64,000 bases of DNA, from the NCBI RefSeq assembly GCF_001698125.1, contig NZ_CP013854.1, positions 5,084,001 through 5,148,000 of the forward strand, written 5' to 3'. The notes beneath the pieces are model-generated. The model saw only the letters and a list, made by a program, of their open reading frames with translations. It ran no database searches and was not told where the DNA came from. The DNA comes from Pseudonocardia sp. HH130630-07 (GTDB lineage: Bacteria; Actinomycetota; Actinomycetes; Mycobacteriales; Pseudonocardiaceae). Within the stretch, counting starts at the first letter, position 1; each line of letters begins with the position of its first letter. Shown in pieces: positions 1-8,651 of the stretch. Both the position numbers and the translations under genes were made by a program.

Positions 1-1
1 C

Positions 2-1240
2 GCCCTCGCCCCGACCCTGACCTTCCCGCCCGACCGGGACGCGCTGGACCGGCTCCGGACGGCGGTGGGCCCGGACGCGCTCGTCGTCGCCGGGGACCGG
101 GAGTCCGCGGGTGGGGCCGCCGGCCGGGTCGTCACCGACGCCCTGCGCGCCGGGGTCCGGGGCGGCGACCGCACGCTCACCGAGCGGGTCGTCGACGGCG
201 GACGGCCGTGGCTGGTGATCGGCGTCCCGGTCGTGCGGACCGGCCTGGACGGTGCCCGGACGGCCTCCGGCGTCGAGGTCTACGCCGCGCGCGATCTCAC
301 CGCCGTCGACACCGAGGTCGGCGGCGTCGCCGGTGCCGCGGCCGGTGCCGCGGCGCTGACCGTGCCGTTCGCCGTGGTCCTCGCGGTGCTCGCCGCCGGG
401 AGCGTGCTGCGGCCGGTCCGCGACCTGCGGGACACCGCCCGGCGGCTCACGGCCGGTGACCTCACCGCGCGGGCCGCCCCGACCGGTGCCGACGAGCTGG
501 CCGACCTCGCCCGGACCGTGGACGAGATGGCAAGCTCGCTGCAGGCGTCGATGGCCACGATGGAACGGATGCAGGACGACGCGCGCCGCTTCGCCGCCGA
601 CGTCTCGCACGAGCTGCGCACCCCGCTCTCGACGCTGACGGCGGTCGCCGACGTGCTGGACGCCGCGGCCGCCGACCTGCCGCCCGACGGCCGCGAGTCC
701 GTGCAGCTCGCCGTGACCGAGATCCAGCGGCTGGTCCGGCTGGTGGAGGACCTCATGGAGATCTCGCGCCTCGACGCCGGGACCGCCACCCTGCGCCGGG
801 AACCGGTGGACGTGGCCGAGGCGGTGGGCGAGAGCCTGCGCGCCCGGGGCTGGGCCGCGGAGGTCGAGCTCGTCGCCCCGCCGGGGCCGCCGCTGCTGCT
901 CGACCGTCGCCGGCTGGACGTGATCGTGGCCAACCTCGTCGGCAACGCGCTGCGGCACGGGGCCCCGCCGGTCGTCGTACGGGTGGGCGGGGATGCGGAC
1001 CGGCTGCTGGTCGAGGTCGTCGATCACGGGCCCGGTCTTGCCGACGACGTGCTCCCGCAGGTGTTCGACCGGTTCTTCAAGGCCGACCCGGCCCGTGGCC
1101 GCACCCCGGGCAGCGGCCTCGGCCTCGGGATCGCCCGGGAGAACGCCCGCCTGCACGGTGGCGACCTGACGGTGGGGACGGCCGGGGCCCGCGGGACGCG
1201 CTTCGTGCTGTGGCTGCCGCGCGAGGCGGGGGACCGGTGA
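2..1240 (+). CDS. Sensor histidine kinase, 5'-truncated by window edge
   Basis: Membrane sensor kinase of a two-component system. The frame is open to the first base of the window, so the true start lies upstream. In order it shows an extracytoplasmic part, a hydrophobic segment (about 325-410) leading into a HAMP linker, a HisKA dimerisation helix with H-box FAADVSHELRTPLS (acceptor His codon 608-610), and a HATPase_c domain with N-box NLVGNALRHG, DHGPGL and the G-box GSGLGLGIA. All kinase motifs are intact. Its stop overlaps the GTG start of the next lipoprotein gene, so the two are probably translationally coupled. The partner response regulator is presumably just upstream of the window. 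Confidence 0.93.
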   Translation, partial: ALAPTLTFPPDRDALDRLRTAVGPDALVVAGDRESAGGAAGRVVTDALRAGVRGGDRTLTERVVDGGRPWLVIGVPVVRTGLDGARTASGVEVYAARDLTAVDTEVGGVAGAAAGAAALTVPFAVVLAVLAAGSVLRPVRDLRDTARRLTAGDLTARAAPTGADELADLARTVDEMASSLQASMATMERMQDDARRFAADVSHELRTPLSTLTAVADVLDAAAADLPPDGRESVQLAVTEIQRLVRLVEDLMEISRLDAGTATLRREPVDVAEAVGESLRARGWAAEVELVAPPGPPLLLDRRRLDVIVANLVGNALRHGAPPVVVRVGGDADRLLVEVVDHGPGLADDVLPQVFDRFFKADPARGRTPGSGLGLGIARENARLHGGDLTVGTAGARGTRFVLWLPREAGDR

Positions 1241-1719
1241 GCGGCGCCCGGCGGGCGGCCTGCGGGCTGCTGCTCCTGGTGCTCGCCGGGTGCGGCGTGA
1301 CGCCCGCCGGCGTCACCGATGCGGGCCCGGCCCCGACCGGGGTGGCACCGGGGCCGACGGTGTTCTTCCTGGGGCCGGCGGGGGAGCTGCGCGGACAGGT
1401 GCGCCCGATCGGGCACCTGGGCACGATCTCCGACGCGCTCGCGCTGCTGCTCGCCGGTCCGGGCGGCTCGGGTCTGGGCACCGGGATCGCTCCGGCCGGT
1501 GTGCAACGGGCCGGTGTCGTGCTGACCCCGGCCGGCATCGACGTCCGCGTGCCGCTGACGATCGGGGACGTGACGCCGGCCGGCGTCGACCAGATCGTCT
1601 GCACCGCGCTCGCCGTCCACGTGGTCGGGGGCGGGGCCCGGGACACGACCGTCCGGGTGGACTTCGTCCAGCCGACGCCCGAGTCGGACGTGCGGCGTCG
1701 CTGCCCGGTGATCCGCTGA
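1237..1719 (+). CDS. GerMN-domain lipoprotein
   Basis: Small exported lipoprotein of 160 residues. The GTG start overlaps the kinase stop (GTGA). A signal peptide ends in the lipobox LAGC with the lipidated Cys at residue 19, followed by a Pro/Gly/Thr-rich linker and a single GerMN-like domain (VFFLG, LLLAGP, GVDQIVCTALAV). GerMN domains occur in spore germination proteins and in actinobacterial LpqB-type lipoproteins paired with sensor kinases. A role as accessory sensor for the upstream kinase is inferred from the overlap only. Confidence 0.8.
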   Translation: MSGARRAACGLLLLVLAGCGVTPAGVTDAGPAPTGVAPGPTVFFLGPAGELRGQVRPIGHLGTISDALALLLAGPGGSGLGTGIAPAGVQRAGVVLTPAGIDVRVPLTIGDVTPAGVDQIVCTALAVHVVGGGARDTTVRVDFVQPTPESDVRRRCPVIR

Positions 1720-1742
1720 GCCCGTCCGCTCGGCCCGGCCGC

Positions 1743-3035
1743 TCAGCCCAGCCGGGAGACGTCCACCACCACCGGCGGCGGGGCGGGCAGCACCACCCAC
1801 AACACCGCCCACAGCACGGCCAGCCCGATCGTCACCGTGACCACGGCGGCGAGACCGCTCCGCCCGCGGGCCCAGCCCGCGCGGAACCGGACCGGGTCCT
1901 CGACCAGCACGGTCGACAGGATGGCCGCCCCGACCGAGACCGCGCACACCGTGACCGTCCACAGTGGGTCCCCCGGGCCGCCCGGGAGCAGCACGATCAC
2001 CGGCCAGTGCCACAGGTAGAGGGCGTAGGAGATCCGGCCCGCCCCGGTCAGCGGCCGCACGGCGAGCAGGCGGGCCACCCACGACCGCGGTGCCTGCACG
2101 CAGAGCGCGATCAGCAGGGCCGCCGCGACCGAGAACAGGGCGAGACCGCCGGTGAACAGCAGCGGTGCCCGTTCCCCGTCGACGAGCAGCAGCGCCGCCG
2201 CGATCCCGGCGGCCGCGGCCGCCGCCGACCCGCCGGGCCACCGTCCGGGGAGACGGGCGAGGAACGCCCGCACCGGGCCGGTGGCCGCGGCCGCGCCGAC
2301 GAGCAGCGAGAACGCCCGGGTGTCGGTGCCGGTGTGGACCCGGGTCGGATCGACCGGGTCGGCCAGCACCGCCATCAGCACCACCGAGCCGAGCGACAGC
2401 AGCGCTGCGGCCAGGAGCACGCGGCTCCCTGCCCGGTCCGCCCCGCGTGCGAGCAACACCACCAGCAGCGGCCACGCGAGGTAGAACTGCTCCTCGACGG
2501 CGACGCTCCACAGGTGCTCGAACACCCGCTGCTGCCCGAACCGGTCCCAGTAGCTCGCCGACTCGGCGAGCAGGTGCCAGTTCTGCAGGTTCAGCTGGAC
2601 CCACGGGCCGTCGGACAGGGTCGAGCGCGCCAGGTCCGGCGGGCCGAACAGGACGGTGCCCGCCCCGGTGACGAGCAGCAGCACCGCCGTGGCCGGCAGC
2701 AGCCTGCGGGTCCGGCGGCCCCAGAACGCCCGCAACGACACGGTCCCGGTCGCGGCGACCTCCCGCAGCAGCAGGTCGGTGATGAGGTAGCCGGAGAGCG
2801 CGAAGAACAGGTCGACGCCCAGGAACCCACCGGGCAGCAGGCCGGTGTGGAACGCCAGCACACCCAGCACCGCGACACCGCGGAGCCCGTCCAGCGCCGC
2901 GGACCGGTTCGTGGAGGTCACCGGCGGCGCGGCGGCGGAATGCGTGGTTGCGGGCACGGCGACCACGGTGGCGCTCCGGTGCGGTCGCCGGGTCCCGGTG
3001 CTGTCGCAGATCCGTCGCAGACCGCCGGACGGCAC
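1743..3035 (-). CDS. Acyltransferase 3 family membrane protein
   Basis: Integral-membrane O-acyltransferase of the OafA/YrhL type. It typically transfers acetyl or other acyl groups to surface polysaccharides or small molecules. The diagnostic N-terminal segment ALDGLRGVAVLGVLAFH is followed by the usual motif series (DLFFALSGYLITDLLL, RRTRRLLPA, SVAVEEQFYLAWP) and about ten hydrophobic helices. The N-terminus is uncertain: 3035 is a GTG without a good ribosome site, and a later GTG near 2966 would remove a proline/threonine-rich leader without touching the domain. It lies 19 nt downstream of the NmrA-like gene on the same strand. The substrate cannot be told. Confidence 0.85.
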   Translation of the reverse strand: MPSGGLRRICDSTGTRRPHRSATVVAVPATTHSAAAPPVTSTNRSAALDGLRGVAVLGVLAFHTGLLPGGFLGVDLFFALSGYLITDLLLREVAATGTVSLRAFWGRRTRRLLPATAVLLLVTGAGTVLFGPPDLARSTLSDGPWVQLNLQNWHLLAESASYWDRFGQQRVFEHLWSVAVEEQFYLAWPLLVVLLARGADRAGSRVLLAAALLSLGSVVLMAVLADPVDPTRVHTGTDTRAFSLLVGAAAATGPVRAFLARLPGRWPGGSAAAAAAGIAAALLLVDGERAPLLFTGGLALFSVAAALLIALCVQAPRSWVARLLAVRPLTGAGRISYALYLWHWPVIVLLPGGPGDPLWTVTVCAVSVGAAILSTVLVEDPVRFRAGWARGRSGLAAVVTVTIGLAVLWAVLWVVLPAPPPVVVDVSRLG

Positions 3036-3053
3036 CGGCAGCCGGCCCGCGGG

Positions 3054-3914
3054 TCAGCTCACGGTGGCCGCCCGCAGCAGGTCCCCGGCGGCCCGGGGCG
3101 CGACCCCGGTCAGCCGCTGCACCGTGTCGGTGACGGTGCCCAGGTACCCGAGCCGGGTGGCCGCACCGAAGGACACCGTCAGCTGTGCGAGCACCTCGGG
3201 CAGGCCGGCGGCCAGCAGGTGCCGTTCGAACGCGGCGTCGTCGAGGTCGGCCACGGACACCTCGGAGCCGGCGATCTCCCCGGCGATCCGGGCCAGGTCC
3301 GCGGCGGTGACGGCGTCCGGCCCGGTCACGTCGTACGCCCGGCCCTCGTGGCCGTCCTGGGTCAGCACGGCGGCGGCGACGGCGGCGCAGTCCCGGCGGT
3401 CGACGTAGGCCGCCCCGCCGGTCCCGCCGTTGGTCGTGAGCCGCCCGGTGCGGGCCGCGGCGGCGACCGTCGGTTCCTGCAGGTGGCTGTAGAGGTTGTT
3501 GCGCAGGAAGGTCCAGGCCACCGACGACTCGCGGAGCGCGGCCTCGGTGCCCAGGTGGTCGGGGACGACGAGCGCGGGGTTGTCCGGCCCGGGGGAGGGC
3601 ACCGAGGTGTAGACCACGTGCCCGACCCCGGCCCGCTCCGCCGCCTCGATCGCGGCCCGGTGCTGGGGCACCCGGCGGCCGACCGCGTCGGTGGAGACCA
3701 GGAGCAGCTTCTCCACCCCGTGCAGTGCCTCGACGAGCGAGGCGGGGTCGTCGAAGTCGGCCGCACGGACCCGCGCGCCGCGCCCGGCGAGGTCGGCGAG
3801 TGCCTCGGGCCGGCGGGTGGTGAGGACGAGTTCGCCCGGGTCGACCCGGTCGAGGAGCAGTTCGGCGGTCGCCCGGCCGAGTGCGCCGGAGGCTCCGGAG
3901 ACGGCGATGCTCAC
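3054..3914 (-). CDS. NmrA/QorB-like NAD(P)H-binding reductase
   Basis: Atypical short-chain dehydrogenase with an N-terminal Rossmann motif SGASGALGRATAELLL and an NmrA/QorB-type body. QorB-like enzymes reduce quinones with NADPH; others only sense the nucleotide. I chose the GTG at 3914, giving 286 residues, because it places the nucleotide-binding strand immediately at the N-terminus; the longer reading would run through the divergent palindrome. It is divergent from an Rrf2-type regulator, with a long perfect palindrome in the 67-bp gap, so it is probably the regulator's main target. Confidence 0.85.
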   Translation of the reverse strand: MSIAVSGASGALGRATAELLLDRVDPGELVLTTRRPEALADLAGRGARVRAADFDDPASLVEALHGVEKLLLVSTDAVGRRVPQHRAAIEAAERAGVGHVVYTSVPSPGPDNPALVVPDHLGTEAALRESSVAWTFLRNNLYSHLQEPTVAAAARTGRLTTNGGTGGAAYVDRRDCAAVAAAVLTQDGHEGRAYDVTGPDAVTAADLARIAGEIAGSEVSVADLDDAAFERHLLAAGLPEVLAQLTVSFGAATRLGYLGTVTDTVQRLTGVAPRAAGDLLRAATVS

Positions 3915-3931
3915 GGCGATCCAATCTGTTG

Positions 3932-3966
3932 CTGTGATGGTTACGAATAAACCGTAACCATCACAG
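3932..3966. promoter_or_regulatory. Perfect 13-bp inverted repeat, probable Rrf2-family operator
   Basis: CTGTGATGGTTAC (3932-3944) and GTAACCATCACAG (3954-3966) are exact reverse complements around a 9-nt AT-rich spacer. The repeat fills most of the gap between the reductase gene (minus strand) and the Rrf2-type gene (plus strand) and ends 15 nt before the latter's ATG. Position, symmetry and low GC in a GC-rich region fit an operator for autoregulation and control of the reductase. Binding itself is inferred. Confidence 0.75.
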
Positions 3967-3981
3967 TGGCGATATGGCAAG

Positions 3982-4455
3982 ATGTCCGGCATGGCGGGGT
4001 CGACGAGCACACGGTTCGCGGTGGCCGTGCACGTCCTGACCTATCTGGCCGGGGTGCGCGACCGGCCGGTCAGCTCCGACGAGCTGTCGGCCAGCACGAA
4101 CGTGAACGCCGTGCACGTGCGCCGGGTGCTGGGCCCGCTGCGGGACGCGGGGATCGTGCGGTCCCGCTCCGGTCCGGGCGGGGGATGGGAGCTGGCGGCC
4201 GGGCCCTGCGACCTGACCCTCGCCACGGTCTGGCGGTTGGTGGCCGACGACCAGCCGGTGCTGGGCCTGCACGGGCCGGACCCGGCATGTCCGGTGGGCC
4301 GGACGGTCCGGGACACGCTGCGGGACCTCGACGACTCGCTGGCCGCGGTCGTCGTCGCCGAGCTGGAACGGCGGACGGTGGGGGGCGTGCTCGCCGACCT
4401 GGTGGCGGACACCGGGGCGGAGCGGCCCCGCGGGCCCGGGGAGTGCCCCGGCTGA
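3982..4455 (+). CDS. Rrf2 family transcriptional regulator
   Basis: DNA-binding regulator of 157 residues. The winged helix matches Rrf2 proteins: SSDELSASTNVNAVHVRRVL followed by the wing SGPGGGWELA. Iron-sulfur Rrf2 members (IscR, NsrR) carry three closely spaced cysteines; here only one Cys is seen (PACPVG), so a cluster-free YwnA-like or redox/electrophile sensor is more likely. ATG at 3982 or 3991 are both possible; neither has a clear Shine-Dalgarno, so a leaderless transcript is possible. The probable target is the divergent NmrA-like reductase. Confidence 0.88.
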   Translation: MSGMAGSTSTRFAVAVHVLTYLAGVRDRPVSSDELSASTNVNAVHVRRVLGPLRDAGIVRSRSGPGGGWELAAGPCDLTLATVWRLVADDQPVLGLHGPDPACPVGRTVRDTLRDLDDSLAAVVVAELERRTVGGVLADLVADTGAERPRGPGECPG

Positions 4456-4578
4456 GCGCCCCGGCCGGTGCGCGACCGATGTCGGGGCCCGGCCGCCGGG
4501 GACGCGACGTCCGGCGGGTCCGGTCCGGTGCGGCGCCTGCCTACGCTGCGTCCGGGCAGCGGGGGACGGGAGTCGATC

Positions 4579-6300
4579 ATGACGGTGCGGACGACAGGAC
4601 CCGACGGGACCGTCGACGGTCTCGCGGACCGGGTGTGGGAGCACGTCGTGGCGACCGAACCCCAGCTCGCGCTGGGCAGCGGTGTGCCGGTCGAACGGCT
4701 GCCGCACGGTTCCGCGGCCGAGGCGGTCGCCGACGCGGCGGTCGGGCGGGCGGTCCGCGACGGCCTCGCCCGGATCGACCGGGCCGCGCTCACCCCGGAC
4801 CGGCGGGACACGGCCGCCCTGCTGGAGCACGTCGCGCAGGACTGGTGCGCGGCCGAGGACCTGCGCTGGTCGTGCTTCCCGATCGCCCCGTACCGGTCCT
4901 ACGGGATGCTGACGTCCGCCCCGCAGGCGCTGGGCTCGGTCGGTTTCGACGATCCCGCGTCCGATGTGGACCGCTACCTGTCGCTGCTGCGGGACGTCGC
5001 GCGGTGGGCGGACGAGGCGCGGGGCACGCTCGCCGGCCAGGTCGAGCGCGGCCTGGGCGTCCCGCGGGCCGCGCTGCCCGGGTTCACCGGCACCGTCACG
5101 CGGATCCGCGACCTGACGTCCACCTGGGCCCGGGCGCACGAGGAGCGGTCCGCATCGCTGGCCGCGGCGCACCGCGGTGCACTGGTCGACGGCGCCGGAC
5201 GCCTGCACCGCGACGAGGTGCTCCCCGCGTTCGACCGGCTGTTGCGGTACCTGGACGGGCCCGGCGCGGACTCGGCGGTCGACGGGGCCGGGATGGCGCA
5301 CCACCCGGGTGGTGCCGAGATCTACGCCCGGCTGGTCCGCTCCTACGCGTCCTACGACGTCACCCCGGAACAGGTGCACCGGATCGGCCTCGACGAGGTC
5401 GCCGAGCTGACCGAGCGGATGGCGCAGCTGCGGGCCGATGCCGGCGCCGCCGCCGACGAGCCGGCCCACCGCCGGGCCGTCGAGGCCGACCCGCGCTTCC
5501 ACGCGCGCTCGCCCGCCGAGGTGGCGGACACCTACGCGCGGCACCTGCGCCGGATCGAACCGCTGCTGGGGCGCTGGTTCTCCGTGCTCCCGCAGGCGCC
5601 GTACGAGACCCGGCGGCTCGATCCGGCCCTCGAGGCCGGCATGTCCTACGGCTACTACGAGCCGCCCCGTGCGCAGGACCCGGTCGGACGCTACCGGTTC
5701 AACGGCTCCGGCCTGTCGAGCCGGTCCCAGGTCAACGCGGCCACGCTGATCTTCCACGAGCTCGTCCCGGGGCACCACTTCCACCTGGCCCGCCAGGCCG
5801 AGGACCGTGCCGCGCACCCGCTGCGCGGCCGGTACGCGCCGTTGCTGCTGGGCGCGTTCACCGAGGGCTGGGCGGAGTACGCCGCCGCGCTCGGCGCCGA
5901 GATGGGTCTCTACGACGACCCGTGGGACCGCTACGGCCACTACGTGCACCAGCGGTTCACCGCCCAGCGGCTGGTCGTCGACACCGGGGTGAACGCGCTG
6001 GGCTGGTCGCTGGAGCGGGCCGCGGACTACATGCGTGCGACGACCATGGAGTCCGAGGAGCAGATCCGCACCGAGACGCTGCGGTACGCGACCGACATCC
6101 CCGGCCAGGCGCTGGGCTACCGGCTCGGGTGTCTCCGGCTGCAGGAGCTGCGGGCCGGGGCGGAGCGGGAGCGGGGCGCGTCGTTCGACGTCCGGGAGTT
6201 CCACGAGGTCGTCCTCGGTCCCGGCGCACTGCCGCTGCACGCGGTGGGGGAGAACGTGTCCCGCTACGCGGCCGGGTCGGGGGGAGCGGCCCGGGTGTGA
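4579..6300 (+). CDS. DUF885 family protein, probable metallopeptidase
   Basis: Protein of 573 residues of the DUF885 family, thought to be zinc-dependent metallopeptidases. The putative metal motif HELVPGHH begins at His393-Glu394 with His398/His399, and a downstream EGWAEYA motif (Glu429, Glu433) supplies the expected extra acidic ligand. No signal peptide is visible, so it is probably cytoplasmic. ATG at 4579 follows a GGGGGACGGGAG ribosome site. It stands alone between the Rrf2 and CPBP genes; substrate unknown. Confidence 0.85.
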   Translation: MTVRTTGPDGTVDGLADRVWEHVVATEPQLALGSGVPVERLPHGSAAEAVADAAVGRAVRDGLARIDRAALTPDRRDTAALLEHVAQDWCAAEDLRWSCFPIAPYRSYGMLTSAPQALGSVGFDDPASDVDRYLSLLRDVARWADEARGTLAGQVERGLGVPRAALPGFTGTVTRIRDLTSTWARAHEERSASLAAAHRGALVDGAGRLHRDEVLPAFDRLLRYLDGPGADSAVDGAGMAHHPGGAEIYARLVRSYASYDVTPEQVHRIGLDEVAELTERMAQLRADAGAAADEPAHRRAVEADPRFHARSPAEVADTYARHLRRIEPLLGRWFSVLPQAPYETRRLDPALEAGMSYGYYEPPRAQDPVGRYRFNGSGLSSRSQVNAATLIFHELVPGHHFHLARQAEDRAAHPLRGRYAPLLLGAFTEGWAEYAAALGAEMGLYDDPWDRYGHYVHQRFTAQRLVVDTGVNALGWSLERAADYMRATTMESEEQIRTETLRYATDIPGQALGYRLGCLRLQELRAGAERERGASFDVREFHEVVLGPGALPLHAVGENVSRYAAGSGGAARV

Positions 6301-6379
6301 CGGCCGGGCCCCGGGTCCGTTGCCCGCCGCGACGTCCGCTGCCAGGGTGGGCGCGGGGGACGGACCGAGGGGGCGCCGG

Positions 6380-7213
6380 ATGGCGGAGCCGGCCGGGCAC
6401 GAGCACCGGACGCGCCGGGGACCGGCGGCCGTCGTCCGGCGCTACCCGCTGACGGCCTACTCCGTCCTGCTCGTCGCGCTGAGCTGGCCCGCGCAGCTCG
6501 TCCTGCCGCTCGCGGTCGCCCTCGTCGGACCCAGCGTCTGTGCGTTCGTCGTGGTCGCCGTCGCCGGAGGCCGTGCGGGCGTGCGGGAGCTGTGGGGCCG
6601 GGTGCTGCGGTGGCGGGTTCCCGGCCGCTACTACGCGTTCGCGGTGGCCGGGCTGGGCGCCTACCTGCTCGGGACGGTCTGCGCGTTCACCGCGCTGCTG
6701 TTCCCGCAGCAGCTCGTGCCCCGGCCGGTCACGGAACTGGTCCTCACGGCGCTGCTCAACCTCCCGGTCCTGTTCGTGCTCGTGGGACTCGGGGAGGAGT
6801 TCGGCTGGCGCGGGTTCGTGCAGGACCGGTTGCAGCACCGGCACGGCCCGCTCGCGGCGGCCGTGCTCACCGGCCTGATGTGGGCGGTCTGGCACGTCCC
6901 GCTGCGGATCGCCGAGAACGGCTGGTCCGCCGCGAACCTCGGGTGGACGGTCGCCGGGATCACCTCCGCGGCCGTCGTCTACGCCTGGCTGTTCAACCGG
7001 ACCGGGGGCAGCGTCCTGCTGGTCGCGCTGCTGCACGCGGGGGAGAACACCTGGATGGGCAGCCCGTTCGCGCTGCTCTTCGATCCGGGCTCGCCGGACT
7101 TCCTGTTCTTCGTCCACACGTGGAACGCGTTCTACGTGGTCCTGGCGCTGCTGGTCGTGGTGCTGACGAGGGGGCGTCTGGGGCTGCCGTCCGGCGCGAT
7201 CGGCGAGCGGTGA
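6380..7213 (+). CDS. CPBP family intramembrane metalloprotease
   Basis: Multi-pass membrane protein of 277 residues of the CPBP (Abi/CAAX protease) family. The three signature motifs are present: EEFGWRGF with Glu139/Glu140, WHVPL with His172, and HAGENTW with His219 and Asn223. These form the membrane-embedded glutamic/metallo active site known for Rce1-like proteins. The ATG at 6380 precedes a basic cytoplasmic leader and the first helix (YSVLLVALSWPAQLVLPLAV). No bacteriocin genes are nearby, so its substrate is unknown. Confidence 0.88.
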   Translation: MAEPAGHEHRTRRGPAAVVRRYPLTAYSVLLVALSWPAQLVLPLAVALVGPSVCAFVVVAVAGGRAGVRELWGRVLRWRVPGRYYAFAVAGLGAYLLGTVCAFTALLFPQQLVPRPVTELVLTALLNLPVLFVLVGLGEEFGWRGFVQDRLQHRHGPLAAAVLTGLMWAVWHVPLRIAENGWSAANLGWTVAGITSAAVVYAWLFNRTGGSVLLVALLHAGENTWMGSPFALLFDPGSPDFLFFVHTWNAFYVVLALLVVVLTRGRLGLPSGAIGER

Positions 7214-7223
7214 GGGTGCCGCG

Positions 7224-7775
7224 TCAGAACCCGGAGAGCCCGGCGGTCGTGGTGACCCGGCCGAACCGGCCGTGCAGCGCCGCGGCGGTGCGTTCCTGGA
7301 CCTCGCCCGGGTCCAGCGATCCCGAGCCGTGCCATCGGGGCAGCGCCATGGTCGCCGTCGCGTCCAGGACGAAGGTCACGCGGTAGCCGAGGTCGGAGGC
7401 CACCCGTGCGGTCGTCTCGCAGCACTGCTCGGTGCGCAGCCCGCAGACCACGACCTCGTCGGTGCCCCGGGCGCGCAGCCGGTCGTCGAGATCGGTCCCG
7501 GTGAACGCGTTGTGCACGGTCTTCGTCAGCGACGGCTCCCCGGGCTCCGGCACCAGCCCGGCCAGCGGGCGGACGTACCCGTGCGCGGGATCGAAGACGG
7601 TGCCGGTGCCCGGCTCGGTGTGGAACACCCACACCACGTCGTGACCGCCGGCCCGGGCCCGCCCGGCCAGCTCGCCGATGCGGTCGGCGACGTCCGGGTC
7701 GGACACGGTCGCCCAGTCGTCCGGGCGGGCGCGGAAGGACTCCTGGGCGTCGACGACGAGCAGCGTGGTGGTCAT
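7224..7775 (-). CDS. Isochorismatase-fold cysteine hydrolase
   Basis: Hydrolase of 183 residues in the isochorismatase/nicotinamidase superfamily. The catalytic triad is visible: Asp9 in VVDAQESF, Lys85 in LTKTVHNAF and Cys118 in GLRTEQCCET. Members hydrolyse amide or vinyl-ether bonds; which substrate is used here cannot be read from the sequence. It is divergent from the MerR gene, which may regulate it. Confidence 0.88.
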   Translation of the reverse strand: MTTTLLVVDAQESFRARPDDWATVSDPDVADRIGELAGRARAGGHDVVWVFHTEPGTGTVFDPAHGYVRPLAGLVPEPGEPSLTKTVHNAFTGTDLDDRLRARGTDEVVVCGLRTEQCCETTARVASDLGYRVTFVLDATATMALPRWHGSGSLDPGEVQERTAAALHGRFGRVTTTAGLSGF

Positions 7776-7901
7776 GCACCCAGCCTGGCGGGACCGTCGC
7801 GGACCCGGCCACGCCGTGAACGGTCACGAGGGGAGCAGATCCCGCCGCATCCCGGGCCCCGTACGGTGGCCCTCCACCGCCGGACCGGAAGGAACCCTCG
7901 G

Positions 7902-8645
7902 GTGCTGAGCAGCGAACTCGCCGAGCTGGCCGGGGTCACCGTCCGCACGCTCCGGCACTACCACCAGATCGGGCTGCTGGCCGAGCCGCCGCGCTCGGCC
8001 GGCGGATACCGGCGCTACGACGTGGGCCATCTCGTCCGTCTGCTGCGCATCACCCGGTTGACCGCGCTCGGTGTGCCGCTGTCGGCGCTGTCGTCGGTGC
8101 TCGACGACCCGGCCGCGGCGGAGGAGCTGCTCGACGACCTCGACCGGCAGGCGGCCGCCGGGATCGAGCTGCTGACGGCCCGCCGGGACAGCATCGCGGC
8201 GCTGCGGCGCACCGGGTCCCCGCCGGACATGGACCCGGATCTCGCGGCGTTCCGCTCGGCGTCGGGCCCGGGGCTGCCGGCCGAGATGGCCCGCTACGAG
8301 CGCGAGCAGCTGGTCCTGGTGGAGCACCTGCTCGGTGACGACGCCGGCCGGGCGCGGCTCCGGGCCCTGCTCGGGGCGGCCGCGGAGGAGTCGGCGGTGG
8401 CCGGCCCGCTGACCGCCCGGTTCTACGCACTCGACCACGACGCCCCGGACGCCGAGGTGGACCGGCTGATCGAGGAGTGGGTCGCGCACCTGCGCCCGAT
8501 CCTCGCCCGCCTGTCGGACCTCCCCGAGCTGGACCGGCGGGCGTCGAGCCTGTTGAACGAGCTCGACGCCCGCTCGCTGAAGCCGGTGCAGCACCGGGTG
8601 GTCCGCCGGATCGAGGAGCGCCTGAGCGAGCCCGGCGAGGGCTGA
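7902..8645 (+). CDS. MerR family transcriptional regulator
   Basis: Regulator of 247 residues. The N-terminal winged helix has the MerR pattern LAGVTVRTLRHYHQIGLLAEP and YRRYDVGHLVRLLRI, followed by a dimerisation helix and a long helical effector domain of about 150 residues without metal-binding cysteines. GTG at 7902 follows GGAAGGAA, a good ribosome site. It is divergent from the isochorismatase-fold gene. The C-terminal part resembles the helical drug-binding type rather than metal sensors. Confidence 0.88.
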   Translation: MLSSELAELAGVTVRTLRHYHQIGLLAEPPRSAGGYRRYDVGHLVRLLRITRLTALGVPLSALSSVLDDPAAAEELLDDLDRQAAAGIELLTARRDSIAALRRTGSPPDMDPDLAAFRSASGPGLPAEMARYEREQLVLVEHLLGDDAGRARLRALLGAAAEESAVAGPLTARFYALDHDAPDAEVDRLIEEWVAHLRPILARLSDLPELDRRASSLLNELDARSLKPVQHRVVRRIEERLSEPGEG

Positions 8646-8651
8646 GCCGGG

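Noticed and set aside
1024..3924. Long minus-strand frame spanning the lipoprotein, acyltransferase and reductase region
   Set aside because: Frame-shifted shadow of the real minus-strand genes and antisense to the kinase and lipoprotein; composition is Arg-rich low-complexity.
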